A stretch of 47,461 nt of DNA from a virus. This document shows positions 39,753-47,440 of this stretch, one piece after another; positions within the stretch are counted from its first letter, which is position 1; each line of letters opens with the position of its first letter. The position numbers and the translations under genes were made by a program. Under the pieces are notes generated by a model. It saw only the letters and a program-made list of their open reading frames with translations. It searched no databases and was not told the DNA's origin. Location: IMG/VR virus record IMGVR_UViG_3300025109_000014, positions 1-47,461 of that record; one strand, written 5' to 3'.

Positions 39753-41517
39753 TATTGATCCTTTCTAACTCTTTAAAACTAAATGTATTATAGTTAAATT
39801 TAAGAGTCAATGCAAAACTGTGCTCATCTCTGGATGCAATAGACTTAATGAATCTCTTGTCACTTATGTCTTTGTCGCCTTCGATTCCTAGGATTTTATC
39901 AGCTTTCTGTTCTATTACCGAGTTACCTTTTGCACTATGTACGTCTAAGTAGTCTCTACTAGCACCCTTAGATATATGAGATATTGCTAGTATAATTGTG
40001 TTACTTCTATTGGCTATTTCTCTTAACCCTAGAATTACCTTTTCTGTTTTCTTGAATGGATCATATACTTTGTCAACATATATAGTATCTAAAGTATCTA
40101 CGACTATTATATTTGGACGTAGCTCATCTACTAATTCTTTAATTGCTCCTATTTCTGGTGATACTGTAATTATATTAATATGACCTATGCTACTCTTTAT
40201 TAGTTCGAAATTAGACTCATTATAATGTAAATCGTATATATCCTGCTTACTCTTGTCGAGTGCTATTTGCAGAAATCTACGATACATGAGGGAGTCCCCC
40301 ATTTCTAGACTTAAATAGAGGATGCTCATATTCTTAAGTGCAATACATATATTTTGAAGCCATGCTGTCTTACCTACCTTTGTATCTCCAATAACAACGG
40401 CTAGCTCTCCTGGATAGAACCTATAAGGATTCTTTAAGCTTTTATATATATCCTGAAGATCGAAACTAGATGTATCTAGGTCTTGGTTCATGAACTCGAT
40501 GAAGTTCTTATTGAGAACTTCAACATTCATTATTTCAAGCCCCCAATCTTTATTCTTATAGAATCTGCATAATGGATCACAATATTTATGAAGTATTACA
40601 TCACTACATGAATAACCTGTGTGATTCCATTTATATACATCCTCTATCATGCGGTCTATTTCTTCCTCACCTAAAGATGGAGACCATGAATTACCTAGTA
40701 ATCTAGATGCTTCTTTAGCTAGTCCTAGTCTTTTCCATCCATTAATCAGCCTGAGCAATATAGTATGTCTTTTTCCTACCTGGTCTTTTTCATTATATAT
40801 CTTTTGTATGCAGGTTACATTAGCCGTATAGTCATCAGATTTTGGTTTCTTTATTTCTTTAACTTCGGCTACTCTAACTATCTTTGAGTTCCATATTACT
40901 TCAGGAGATTCCAATGGCGGGTGACTATAGTCTTTCCTTATTGTTTTAGCTAACTCAGCTATTTTTAAATAGTCCATATTAAACAGTTCCCGCAACTGTA
41001 GGGGTGTCTTATACAATCCACTCTTGCTATTATATGAGTAGCCTATTTTTATGATCCTTCCTTTGTCGTATATATTATCAGGAATGTCACTAAAGTTTTC
41101 TGCTATAGTAGCTTTAACTATTTGTGGCAAATTCCTGCTCTCTTGAAACCCAAACAAATCTGGTATTTCAATATGGAAGCCTCTTCCAGAAAACCATACT
41201 CTTATGTCTTCTTCGGAGACTCCCATTTCTTTTAGCTCTTCTACAAATGCACAGGTGGCTTGATAAACTAGAGAGTCTCCCATAATCTCATTGCTGATAT
41301 CAATATCAAAAATAATCTTATCAAGACTATATGTTCCTTTATAGTCTTTAATTGTACCACTATTTTTGAAATGATCTGGAGCTGATTCGTCTAATAAGAA
41401 AATGCTTCTATATATTTCTCTATTTGGTCTTATATATTTATAGAGATTTTTTAGCTCTTCTACATTTCCTCTATTGTTAACTGCTCCGACTGCAATTTCA
41501 ACGTATTTAGTATCCAT
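39736..41517 (-). CDS. Replicative primase-helicase (AEP primase fused to RecA-like helicase)
   Basis: 593 aa. The N-terminal archaeo-eukaryotic primase shows FDID (Asp71, Asp73), SGRGFHIEI (110-118, His115) and a third block GRIIKIGYSYNSKSGLYKTP. A Cys cluster (CSDVILHKYCDPLC, 304-317) may bind zinc. The C-terminal RecA-like domain has Walker A GDTKVGKT (377-384), a phosphate-sensing acidic strand ILYLSLEMG, Walker B IIVVD (470-474) and ISHISKG (512-518), as in DnaB-type helicases. It would unwind the phage DNA and make primers, or act as the replisome core with a host polymerase. No phage DNA polymerase is seen in the window. Confidence 0.85.
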   Translation of the reverse strand: MDTKYVEIAVGAVNNRGNVEELKNLYKYIRPNREIYRSIFLLDESAPDHFKNSGTIKDYKGTYSLDKIIFDIDISNEIMGDSLVYQATCAFVEELKEMGVSEEDIRVWFSGRGFHIEIPDLFGFQESRNLPQIVKATIAENFSDIPDNIYDKGRIIKIGYSYNSKSGLYKTPLQLRELFNMDYLKIAELAKTIRKDYSHPPLESPEVIWNSKIVRVAEVKEIKKPKSDDYTANVTCIQKIYNEKDQVGKRHTILLRLINGWKRLGLAKEASRLLGNSWSPSLGEEEIDRMIEDVYKWNHTGYSCSDVILHKYCDPLCRFYKNKDWGLEIMNVEVLNKNFIEFMNQDLDTSSFDLQDIYKSLKNPYRFYPGELAVVIGDTKVGKTAWLQNICIALKNMSILYLSLEMGDSLMYRRFLQIALDKSKQDIYDLHYNESNFELIKSSIGHINIITVSPEIGAIKELVDELRPNIIVVDTLDTIYVDKVYDPFKKTEKVILGLREIANRSNTIILAISHISKGASRDYLDVHSAKGNSVIEQKADKILGIEGDKDISDKRFIKSIASRDEHSFALTLKFNYNTFSFKELERINSGYSK

Positions 41518-41825
41518 GTTGCTTCCTTACTTTTAGTAGGTTTTCTAGTAACACTATATACACCGATCTTTTCTAGATCAGATGATCCGTTTGATTTCAT
41601 GGCTCTCCATGCTCTGCTATAACTAGAAGGATTATGCTTAAGCCTCCAGTTGCTATCTCCGTATCTTGGTAGAATATCCTCAAAATGATGAGAACTTATC
41701 TCATTGTCACCCACGTTTAACCGAGCGTCTAGAAAGAACAATATTATTTCTTTTATTGTAAACTTCCTAGACTTCGACACTTTTGTCCCAAGGCCCTGAC
41801 ATTGGAGAGTCTCCATTTGTACCAT
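41460..41825 (-). CDS. Winged-helix-like small protein upstream of the primase
   Basis: 121 aa at the longest frame; the start is uncertain because it overlaps the next gene by 59 bases (a GTG at 41780 is a shorter option). The core (KFTIKEIILFFLDARLNVGD, HHFEDILPRYGDSNWRLKHN, SSYSRAWRAMKSN) suggests a helix-turn-helix fold. It overlaps the primase-helicase start by 58 bases, so translation is probably coupled. A replication accessory or transcription factor is possible. Confidence 0.5.
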   Translation of the reverse strand: MVQMETLQCQGLGTKVSKSRKFTIKEIILFFLDARLNVGDNEISSHHFEDILPRYGDSNWRLKHNPSSYSRAWRAMKSNGSSDLEKIGVYSVTRKPTKSKEATWILNTLKLQSEQLTIEEM

Positions 41826-42330
41826 TTATTGATTCAGGTTTATAGACATTCTTTACCCAACCTTCATCAATAGCTTTCTTAAATCTAGCTAGAAGTGCGT
41901 CTTCCTGACCTACTTTTGCTACAGTATGCCAATCTCTCCAGCCTATGGATCCATCTTTAGGCTTAATGTATTTAAAGCTAAGTCTTAGAAATTCTCTTCC
42001 TATTGCTTTCTCAAGACCATCTTGATCTTTCTTGAATACAAAGTCATCAATACCTTTTCCTAAGCCTATGGCCTGCATTAGTATCTTTACTCTTACAGAT
42101 GATCCGTATGTTTTATTACCAGACATTTTATCTACTTTATGAAGACCACCTATATACATTGTTGGGTTAAAATCTCTTCCTATGTCTAGTGTTAATGATA
42201 CACCAACATCATCAGCTTTTTCCTGCCAATGCTGTTTTGTATCATAGAATGCCTCGATATCCAGTATAGTTACTGGCTGTAATGAAACATTCTTTGTTGA
42301 TTTGCTGCTATCCCCATAATCTAAGGCCAT
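41767..42330 (-). CDS. Candidate ssDNA-binding protein
   Basis: 187 aa. The beta-rich middle (VSLTLDIGRDFNPTMYIGGL, GSSVRVKILMQAIGL, LRLSFKYIKP) resembles OB-fold single-strand binding proteins of phages, and the neighbours are a primase-helicase and an annealing-type protein. A classic acidic C-terminal tip is absent (ends PWDKSVEV). It could coat ssDNA during replication and recombination. No firm signature is visible. Confidence 0.4.
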   Translation of the reverse strand: MALDYGDSSKSTKNVSLQPVTILDIEAFYDTKQHWQEKADDVGVSLTLDIGRDFNPTMYIGGLHKVDKMSGNKTYGSSVRVKILMQAIGLGKGIDDFVFKKDQDGLEKAIGREFLRLSFKYIKPKDGSIGWRDWHTVAKVGQEDALLARFKKAIDEGWVKNVYKPESINGTNGDSPMSGPWDKSVEV

Positions 42331-42335
42331 TATAA

Positions 42336-42938
42336 TTATCTCCTATCAGCTATTAGTTTTTGGATTCTTGATATTTCGTCAGCTGCTTCTATAACAGTTA
42401 TATCTTTCTTAAGCCACTCATATATATCTGCTTTTTCAGCCTTGTCGATATGTATGCTTTTAGATAGTCCTTCTATTACTATTAGTTGAGCTGGACTAAT
42501 GCTATCATCTAATGGTTCTGCTGCTACTTTCTTTTCCTTGAACTCATCAGCCTCTTCCTCAGAATATATATAACCGTGTATGCCAGCTAGCTTTAGAATT
42601 ACTCTGTCCTTAGCTCGTTTTTCTGCCATAGCATACGGATATTTATTTGTAGTATTTGATGGATGGGATTCACCTATACTCCAAATATTACTTGTATTGT
42701 CTGTGCCTGGATTTGATATATATCCTGTTACAAGAATAACAGCTGTTCCAGTGGAATAGTCACCTTCTATTATAGTTGGTTCCCGAAAGTGTATATTCAT
42801 CATTCTTGCAATTTTTTCGATGTATTTATGGTACATTACCCAAGTACCATGACAATTCCATAATGCTTCTTTTGGGTCTATTTCATATTCTTCCAAAAGA
42901 GCCATTATCTCATTACTTATTGGTTTCATGGGGCTCAT
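42336..42938 (-). CDS. Candidate single-strand annealing protein (Rad52-fold-like)
   Basis: 200 aa. The segment YPYAMAEKRAKDRVILKLAG (about 97-116) and the following IHGYIYSEEEADEF are a conserved signature in many phage recombination modules. They recall the Rad52/Erf family, where A-x-K-x-A-x-x-D-A-x-K-R-A lies at the same place. The N-terminal half (YIEKIARMMNIHF, AVILVTGYISNPG) is alpha/beta. The last 50 residues form a helical tail. It would anneal complementary strands in recombination-dependent replication. It sits next to the SSB candidate. Confidence 0.45.
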   Translation of the reverse strand: MSPMKPISNEIMALLEEYEIDPKEALWNCHGTWVMYHKYIEKIARMMNIHFREPTIIEGDYSTGTAVILVTGYISNPGTDNTSNIWSIGESHPSNTTNKYPYAMAEKRAKDRVILKLAGIHGYIYSEEEADEFKEKKVAAEPLDDSISPAQLIVIEGLSKSIHIDKAEKADIYEWLKKDITVIEAADEISRIQKLIADRR

Positions 42939-42956
42939 GTGGGCCTCCTAAGTTAG

Positions 42957-43745
42957 TTAAGCTATTGCAAACCTTTTAGTTGTTTCATCATGCAAATCTA
43001 AATGTTTTTGCATAATCTTATCTGGTGGAGTACTCTTTAATGAATCAGTGATACTATTATAGAGAGTCCACACATTCTTGCTATCTTGAAATGCTGTATA
43101 TGATGGTTCTTTCCATTCTGATATTGCATGGTTTAGCTGTCTCGGCCTTAATAGACCATGGCCATATAGCAATCCCATGTATTCATATGCTTGATCATCA
43201 GTTACGTTGATATTTTTCATTCTATTTGCATCTTCTTGAATCTTTGGAAAGTTTGTCTGACTCTTATATATAGTAGTAATCATTGAGTCTTTAAGGTCTT
43301 CCCAAACATTGGTAGTATGCTTTCTCATTATGACAATTTCACCTGTTAATGCGAGATTATCACAAACAAATACTGTAGCACCCATTACCATACCAACACT
43401 CATGCTTTTATCATAGGAATTACGTATTGCTATATTTAATCCTAGATCTGCTGATCTATCCCTATCTTTATATTTAGAGTTATTTGTTGTTGGTACTTCA
43501 TGTGGGTCTATATCATTTGATCTATATGTTAACATACCAAACATTCTGTTACCTTCTTTAGCTACAGCATATTTAGCATGATCAAACCTATAGTCCTTCA
43601 GCATGTCATTAGCAATCTTACAAGCCATTGTAACTAAATCATAGTGACCTACTGGCTGATAAGATTTAGTTGCTTTAGGTGGCTCATATGTTAATAGATC
43701 CAAATAGTCGACTGCTTTTCCACCACAATGAATCATCATTCCCAT
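42957..43745 (-). CDS. DUF932-like phage protein
   Basis: 262 aa. The block LNIAIRNSYDKSMSVGMVMG, followed by ATVFVCDNLALTGEI and KHTTN, matches the core of DUF932 phage/plasmid proteins, where an R-N-S-x-D-x-S strand and a V-F-V-C-D-N-L segment are typical. The exact role of the family is unknown. It is often found in replication or early regions, as here. The start ATG at 43745 is two codons before a second Met. Confidence 0.55.
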   Translation of the reverse strand: MGMMIHCGGKAVDYLDLLTYEPPKATKSYQPVGHYDLVTMACKIANDMLKDYRFDHAKYAVAKEGNRMFGMLTYRSNDIDPHEVPTTNNSKYKDRDRSADLGLNIAIRNSYDKSMSVGMVMGATVFVCDNLALTGEIVIMRKHTTNVWEDLKDSMITTIYKSQTNFPKIQEDANRMKNINVTDDQAYEYMGLLYGHGLLRPRQLNHAISEWKEPSYTAFQDSKNVWTLYNSITDSLKSTPPDKIMQKHLDLHDETTKRFAIA

Positions 43746-43747
43746 TT

Positions 43748-43948
43748 TTAATTCTCCTTACGTGTTTCTGCGTTATGCATTCCTTCTTTAGTGTCCCAGC
43801 CACAACTCATGCAGACGTATCCATCGCATACTTCTTCATATGCTAATACATCTTCCATTTTGTTGACTGGAATAAATCTTATTTCAGGTGTTAGCTCTTC
43901 CTCACACTCAGGACATTCTAAGTCTCCATAATATAGGCGGCCTATCAT
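43748..43948 (-). CDS. Zinc-ribbon early protein
   Basis: 66 aa. Two Cys pairs, CPEC (residues 12-15) and CMSC (46-49), give a zinc ribbon. Acidic elsewhere. It abuts the DUF932 gene and overlaps the next gene by 4 bases (ATGA). It may bind nucleic acid or a host factor. The function is unknown. Confidence 0.6.
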   Translation of the reverse strand: MIGRLYYGDLECPECEEELTPEIRFIPVNKMEDVLAYEEVCDGYVCMSCGWDTKEGMHNAETRKEN

Positions 43949-44169
43949 GGCTGCATTCTTAGAAGATTTCTAGCGTAAGTTACCTGGCTAGCTAATACCC
44001 TATCATTTTTTGTGTATGATCTTTGTTCAATAGCTCTATAGGCGGGCTTTCTATTCTTACTAACGAACTCCTTTAGCTCCGTGCTATCCATTAATCTTAT
44101 TTTATCATATGGTGAGCGAGTACTTAATTGAAATGACTCTTTTAGTATTATTAAGTAATGTCCTATCAT
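43945..44169 (-). CDS. Hypothetical 74-aa basic protein
   Basis: Helical and basic (STELKEFVSKNRKPAYRAIE, YTKNDRVLASQVTYARNLLR). It is coupled to the following zinc-ribbon gene by ATGA. It may bind nucleic acid. No family is recognised. Confidence 0.5.
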   Translation of the reverse strand: MIGHYLIILKESFQLSTRSPYDKIRLMDSTELKEFVSKNRKPAYRAIEQRSYTKNDRVLASQVTYARNLLRMQP

Positions 44170-44178
44170 TGTGTGACC

Positions 44179-44622
44179 TCATTTTGTGATTATGAGCTGT
44201 ATGCTTTCGAAGTGTTTCATCGCTGCTAACATTGTTTGTATTTCACGTGCAGTAACACTTGCTTTAACACTTAATTCTGCACCTTCAACCATTACTGTTA
44301 CCTTGAACCTTTGTTTACTGCTTATTATTTCATAGCCACGCTTGCCTAAGATTGTTAATCCACCCAACACTTTTTCGAATGCGAAGGCTATCCATGTTAT
44401 ACTTCTGGCTGTTCGACCTGCTGTTAAAATACTCATGTCTATCTCCTGTTGTTTGTCGTGTATTTCTCCAGCATCTGGCGGATTGCTACAGCCACAAGAT
44501 GCTTCTGGTCCAAAACCTTCAATCTCAATGTATTTCATTGGCTGAAGGCATATTGGACAATCCTTCCCTTTCCAATACTTCATTCGTTGAAACTCTTTTG
44601 GTGTATTAGTTATTGATGTCAT
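44179..44622 (-). CDS. Zinc-binding early protein (147 aa)
   Basis: The N-terminal part has CPIC (22-25) and CGC near residue 44, likely one zinc site. A helix follows (RSITWIAFAFEKVLGGLTIL), then a beta region (RFKVTVMVEGAELSVKASVT) and a C-terminal helix. It is not recognised. The neighbours are small proteins with similar Cys pairs. It overlaps the upstream gene by 17 bases. Confidence 0.55.
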   Translation of the reverse strand: MTSITNTPKEFQRMKYWKGKDCPICLQPMKYIEIEGFGPEASCGCSNPPDAGEIHDKQQEIDMSILTAGRTARSITWIAFAFEKVLGGLTILGKRGYEIISSKQRFKVTVMVEGAELSVKASVTAREIQTMLAAMKHFESIQLIITK

Positions 44623-44908
44623 GGTTGTCTTCCCTCATTGTATATGCTAAATACGATGGATTGACTGTTATTACTTTATTATCAGTTGACATGAACACAC
44701 AAATACTCTTACCATTCATGCTTCTAAAACCAATGAATCGTAGTCTCTTAAATGTTGTTCCGTCATTTATTCCTACTGAGCTATACATTTGATTTATTTT
44801 TAATAGCTCATCATCATAGCTATCTACTTTACTTCCTAACATAGTGTTTCTCCCATCTATTTGATTGTCCCAATGTGTACATTCAGTACAACATATTATT
44901 CTAGTCAT
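44606..44908 (-). CDS. Hypothetical 100-aa early protein
   Basis: Starts MTRIICCTECTHW, a half zinc-knuckle. The rest is mixed (FKRLRFIGFRSMNGKSICVF). AAAGGAGATA precedes the start. The spacer 44909-44958 holds only this ribosome site. The function is unknown. Confidence 0.55.
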   Translation of the reverse strand: MTRIICCTECTHWDNQIDGRNTMLGSKVDSYDDELLKINQMYSSVGINDGTTFKRLRFIGFRSMNGKSICVFMSTDNKVITVNPSYLAYTMREDNHDINN

Positions 44909-44958
44909 GATATATCTCCTTTGTCATGGCACCAGAATGCCACTAAAGAGGGAGTCAC

Positions 44959-45150
44959 TTATAGGCGAAATGGTCGTGTACAACTCCATAATAATTCAAT
45001 AGTCAGTCTTTTGACATTATTTTCTTTTGTCAATTTTACCCAACTATCTACTTGCTTATCGACTTTGTGATCTAATGCATCGATAACTTCTTTGGTTATT
45101 TGTAACCCTGCTTCATTGAATTTCTTTTTCAGCTTAGTCTTTTGAATCAT
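44959..45150 (-). CDS. Small protein with possible histone-like fold
   Basis: 63 aa. KKKFNEAGLQITKEVIDALD, followed by HKVDKQVDSWVKLTKENNVK and RLTIELL, recalls the archaeal-type histone fold: a short helix, a long central helix, then an R-x-T-x-x-x-[DE]-[IL] element. Such mini-histone-like proteins occur in some phages and may bind DNA. The C-terminus is atypical, so this is tentative. Confidence 0.4.
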   Translation of the reverse strand: MIQKTKLKKKFNEAGLQITKEVIDALDHKVDKQVDSWVKLTKENNVKRLTIELLWSCTRPFRL

Positions 45151-45337
45151 TTTTCTTCTCCTTTATTATATATTTAAAGTTTGGATTCAGTCCTTTTGCT
45201 GTTTTGAGTGCCTTTTTATCTGATGACTGTCTAAGATTGTTGACAGTTATATATAAATGGCCTTGTGGTATGTCTCCAAAGTGATACCAGTCTGTTCCGA
45301 ATTTACTTATTGTTATTGCTTTCATTTTATTCTCCAA
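45134..45337 (-). CDS. Hypothetical 67-aa early protein
   Basis: Begins with a likely beta-hairpin (MKAITISKFGTDWYHFGDIP, GHLYITVNNLRQSS) followed by a Lys-rich end. It overlaps both neighbours by about 16 bases. It may be a small nucleic-acid-binding protein. It is not recognised. Confidence 0.5.
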   Translation of the reverse strand: MENKMKAITISKFGTDWYHFGDIPQGHLYITVNNLRQSSDKKALKTAKGLNPNFKYIIKEKKNDSKD

Positions 45338-45519
45338 TCAGGTACAATATGAGTATGGCATTCGTTACACCAGTGATCAACATCTTCACAAGAATTACAG
45401 GCATGATTGTAGTTTAGAAAATCACTGGTAGCATTTAATTTTACCCATGCTCTTACTTCTATGTCATTGGCATTACATGCGGGGCATTTGAATTCATGTT
45501 GTTGTTTAATATTCTCCAT
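45322..45519 (-). CDS. Double zinc-finger early protein
   Basis: 65 aa. CPAC (12-15), CNSC (41-44) and CNEC (51-54) pairs with nearby His suggest a zinc ribbon plus extra ligands. Related in style to the zinc-ribbon proteins at 43748 and 46190. It may be a host-takeover or nucleic-acid-binding protein. The function is unknown. Confidence 0.6.
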   Translation of the reverse strand: MENIKQQHEFKCPACNANDIEVRAWVKLNATSDFLNYNHACNSCEDVDHWCNECHTHIVPDWRIK

Positions 45520-45764
45520 TATTCTTCTCCTGTAATAGCATCATATACTCTGCCATCTGCCTTATCCTCTCTATTACCTTTCTCTGTGCCCGACATAAAC
45601 ATATCCATACTATTTTTCTGATCTTCTATTATCTGTTGTTTTTTCGCAAGTTCAAGTTCTACTTCCTGCAGATTCGAACAAGCATTTTCATAGTGTGTCT
45701 CAACCTGCTCTATTTCTGCTCTTAGTTCGTCTATTACTGCCCATAGGCTATTATTTCTCGGCAT
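45519..45764 (-). CDS. Small coiled-coil protein (81 aa)
   Basis: Residues 8-50 form a clear heptad coiled coil (VIDELRAEIEQVETHYENAC, SNLQEVELELAKKQQIIEDQ). The C-terminal part is polar and acidic. Shares one base with the next gene downstream. It could be an oligomerisation or adaptor protein. The function is unknown. Confidence 0.6.
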   Translation of the reverse strand: MPRNNSLWAVIDELRAEIEQVETHYENACSNLQEVELELAKKQQIIEDQKNSMDMFMSGTEKGNREDKADGRVYDAITGEE

Positions 45765-46193
45765 TTATGTTCTCCCTATTATATTACTTTTACCAAAGTT
45801 CTTTTCTAACCATACTTGTCCAATGGCGCTAACAAATTCTTTTCCCCATTCAGGACATATTGATTCCTTTGGTTTTTCTTTAGTTATCTCTTTTGCTTCT
45901 GCTACTTCCCGATAACTGTTTTCTGCTTTTACAATAGATCTAACTTCCTCTCTTGTTAGTATTGGCTGGCTAATCTCGTTTTTCTTAGACCTTCTTTTTG
46001 CTATCCAAAGTCCAAATACTAAACCAGAGAATATCATGGCTATATGCTCAAGCCACAATAATAGCGTTTGTGTTATGAAATAAGCTTTATCCATGATGAT
46101 TCTTCCCGTCCTTTTGATTGTGATGTGACCATACTTAATAAGTATAGTATTTAGACTAAATAATACTAAGATAGTTCCTATTATTATTTTCAT
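45765..46193 (-). CDS. Membrane protein with two N-terminal segments (142 aa)
   Basis: Two hydrophobic stretches, IIIGTILVLFSLNTILI and LLWLEHIAMIFSGLVFGLWI, are followed by a basic stop-transfer (AKRRSKKNE) and a soluble, charged tail. The start shares ATGA with the previous stop. An internal Met at residue 34 (MDKAYFI) is an alternative start with one segment. An inner-membrane early protein, perhaps for exclusion or host takeover, is possible. Confidence 0.55.
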   Translation of the reverse strand: MKIIIGTILVLFSLNTILIKYGHITIKRTGRIIMDKAYFITQTLLLWLEHIAMIFSGLVFGLWIAKRRSKKNEISQPILTREEVRSIVKAENSYREVAEAKEITKEKPKESICPEWGKEFVSAIGQVWLEKNFGKSNIIGRT

Positions 46194-46378
46194 TCGTCAT
46201 CCAAAAACGATAAATCGTCTTCACCGTCTACTGGATTTTCTATGGGCATACCAGTATTCCTGACAGCAAGAGTCTCCTCTTTATAAAATACCGTGTCTTC
46301 TTTGCACCTGCTACATTTACCCATATTTTTATATGTCTCAGTATAAGGCAATGCGTCACAACATTCACTTAAATACAT
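46190..46378 (-). CDS. Zinc-binding early protein (62 aa)
   Basis: The start at 46378 is chosen over 46405 because AAAGGAGAAC stands just before it. MYLSECCDALPY and CSRCKEDT supply two Cys pairs of a small zinc ribbon. The tail is acidic (DGEDDLSFLDDE). The C-terminus is coupled by ATGA to the next gene. The function is unknown. Confidence 0.55.
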   Translation of the reverse strand: MYLSECCDALPYTETYKNMGKCSRCKEDTVFYKEETLAVRNTGMPIENPVDGEDDLSFLDDE

Positions 46379-46743
46379 TTTGTTCTCCTTTCTGCTGCCT
46401 CCCAAGAATCAATATATTTGCTTGAATCATGTATCTCATCTAACCAATGTTGAGTTCTGCCGTTAAGTTTATGTAAATAGTTCCAATCTAAACCAACTGA
46501 TTCAGCATTCCCGTCATTGCAATTACAATGATTGGCTATTAGTTGAAGTGTTTTAGCTAAATCAAGTATAATATCTTCTGGCATTGTTATTTTCTCCATG
46601 TAGAACCTGGCTTGCTTTATTTTGATATTTTTATAATCAACTACAACCTGACACAACTCGTTAATTAAGTCCTCTGGACAGCTATCCAAATGTGTCATTA
46701 TATCTTGTTGTAGCTGTTCTTCTTTTTCTTTTGTTAATTCCAT
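46369..46743 (-). CDS. Hypothetical 124-aa helical early protein
   Basis: Begins MELTKEKEEQLQQDIMTHLD and is helical throughout, with a cluster HCNCND in the middle. It is the first gene after the 46744-47008 regulatory gap and has an AAAGGAGAAT site. It opens the main leftward early block. No family is recognised. Confidence 0.55.
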   Translation of the reverse strand: MELTKEKEEQLQQDIMTHLDSCPEDLINELCQVVVDYKNIKIKQARFYMEKITMPEDIILDLAKTLQLIANHCNCNDGNAESVGLDWNYLHKLNGRTQHWLDEIHDSSKYIDSWEAAERRTKCI

Positions 46744-46793
46744 TTTATTCTCCTTTGTTTTAAATATATATGATAGTAGCTACTTAGCCCCTT

Positions 46794-46813
46794 TGTTAAC
46801 GCACATGTTAACG
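46794..46813. promoter_or_regulatory. Repeated TGTTAACG element in the early regulatory gap
   Basis: TGTTAACG occurs at 46794-46801 and 46806-46813, a 12-bp period that puts the copies on nearly the same face of DNA. Each contains the palindrome GTTAAC. It lies upstream of the gene at 46743. On the minus strand, TTGCAA and TATAAA near 46835-46860 may form a weak promoter just upstream. A regulator binding site is a reasonable guess. The rest of 46744-46950 shows nothing clearer. Confidence 0.35.
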
Positions 46814-46951
46814 TAACCGTGTGTGTTTATAGTCTAACATTAAACAGGACTTGCAAGCTATTATAAGACCAACACCTGTTTTTTATGTCCAGCATTTTTA
46901 TCGTTCTAAGACGATTCATCGGTGAATAGCTACTACCATACAAATAACAAC

Positions 46952-46986
46952 AAAAAAAGAGGAGACCTGAGTTAAGTCTCCTCTTT
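46952..46986 (-). terminator. Rho-independent terminator
   Basis: On the minus strand an 11-bp perfect stem (46956-46966 with 46976-46986), a 9-nt loop and a run of seven U form a textbook terminator, directly after the 47009-47272 gene. On the plus strand there is no U tract. It separates the first small leftward genes from the main early block, which therefore needs its own promoter. Confidence 0.9.
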
Positions 46987-47008
46987 CTATACTACTTACT
47001 TCTGTTGG

Positions 47009-47272
47009 TTATGCACTAACTGGACTTGGCAAGCAACTTAAATCAAATTGCTGAGAGCCTGCTGATTTGAATACTAACCAGCTCTGTCCAGACTCGGATT
47101 CCCTGACTTCGCCTTTATAGTTCAGATATGTTGCTATCTGAGCTACTCTGTCTCTGTCAAGGTCTTCCTTTCTTATACTGAAGAAATCAGCCTTATCAGC
47201 TGTCTCAGCAGTTTTATTGGGCTCAGATTCACTTGTCTGAATCCAATATAATATATCAACTATTGTGCTCAT
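47009..47272 (-). CDS. Hypothetical 87-aa early protein
   Basis: Acidic N-terminal half (SESEPNKTAETADKADFFSI) and a helix-strand C-terminal half (DRVAQIATYLNYKGEVRESE, SWLVFKSAGS). Preceded by AAAGGAGACTCC. It lies just before a strong terminator. It may be an early host-takeover protein. The family is unknown. Confidence 0.6.
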   Translation of the reverse strand: MSTIVDILYWIQTSESEPNKTAETADKADFFSIRKEDLDRDRVAQIATYLNYKGEVRESESGQSWLVFKSAGSQQFDLSCLPSPVSA

Positions 47273-47338
47273 TTGGAGTCTCCTTTATTTTAATTTGGCA
47301 TACCATTGTGATATACCAAGAATGAGGGAGTGTATTTA

Positions 47339-47437
47339 TTACTCTATATCCTCATTATCTTTATACCTTGTATTACTGTCTATCTCAACAAGTAAGAACA
47401 AGAATATAATTACTGACAGTGCTGTTATCCACCACAT
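47339..47437 (-). CDS. Tiny membrane protein (32 aa)
   Basis: ATG at 47437 follows AAAGGAGAGTAATCT. MWWITALSVIIFLFLLVEID is a single transmembrane span, followed by a charged tail. It is too short for most gene finders. Its ribosome binding site overlaps the end of the gene that wraps around from position 96, which supports both calls. The function is unknown. Confidence 0.6.
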   Translation of the reverse strand: MWWITALSVIIFLFLLVEIDSNTRYKDNEDIE

Positions 47438-47440
47438 AGA

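Noticed and set aside
46780-46950. Thirty-codon frame on the minus strand between 46743 and the terminator
   Set aside because: No ribosome binding site and it overlaps the promoter-type sequences; no protein-like pattern.
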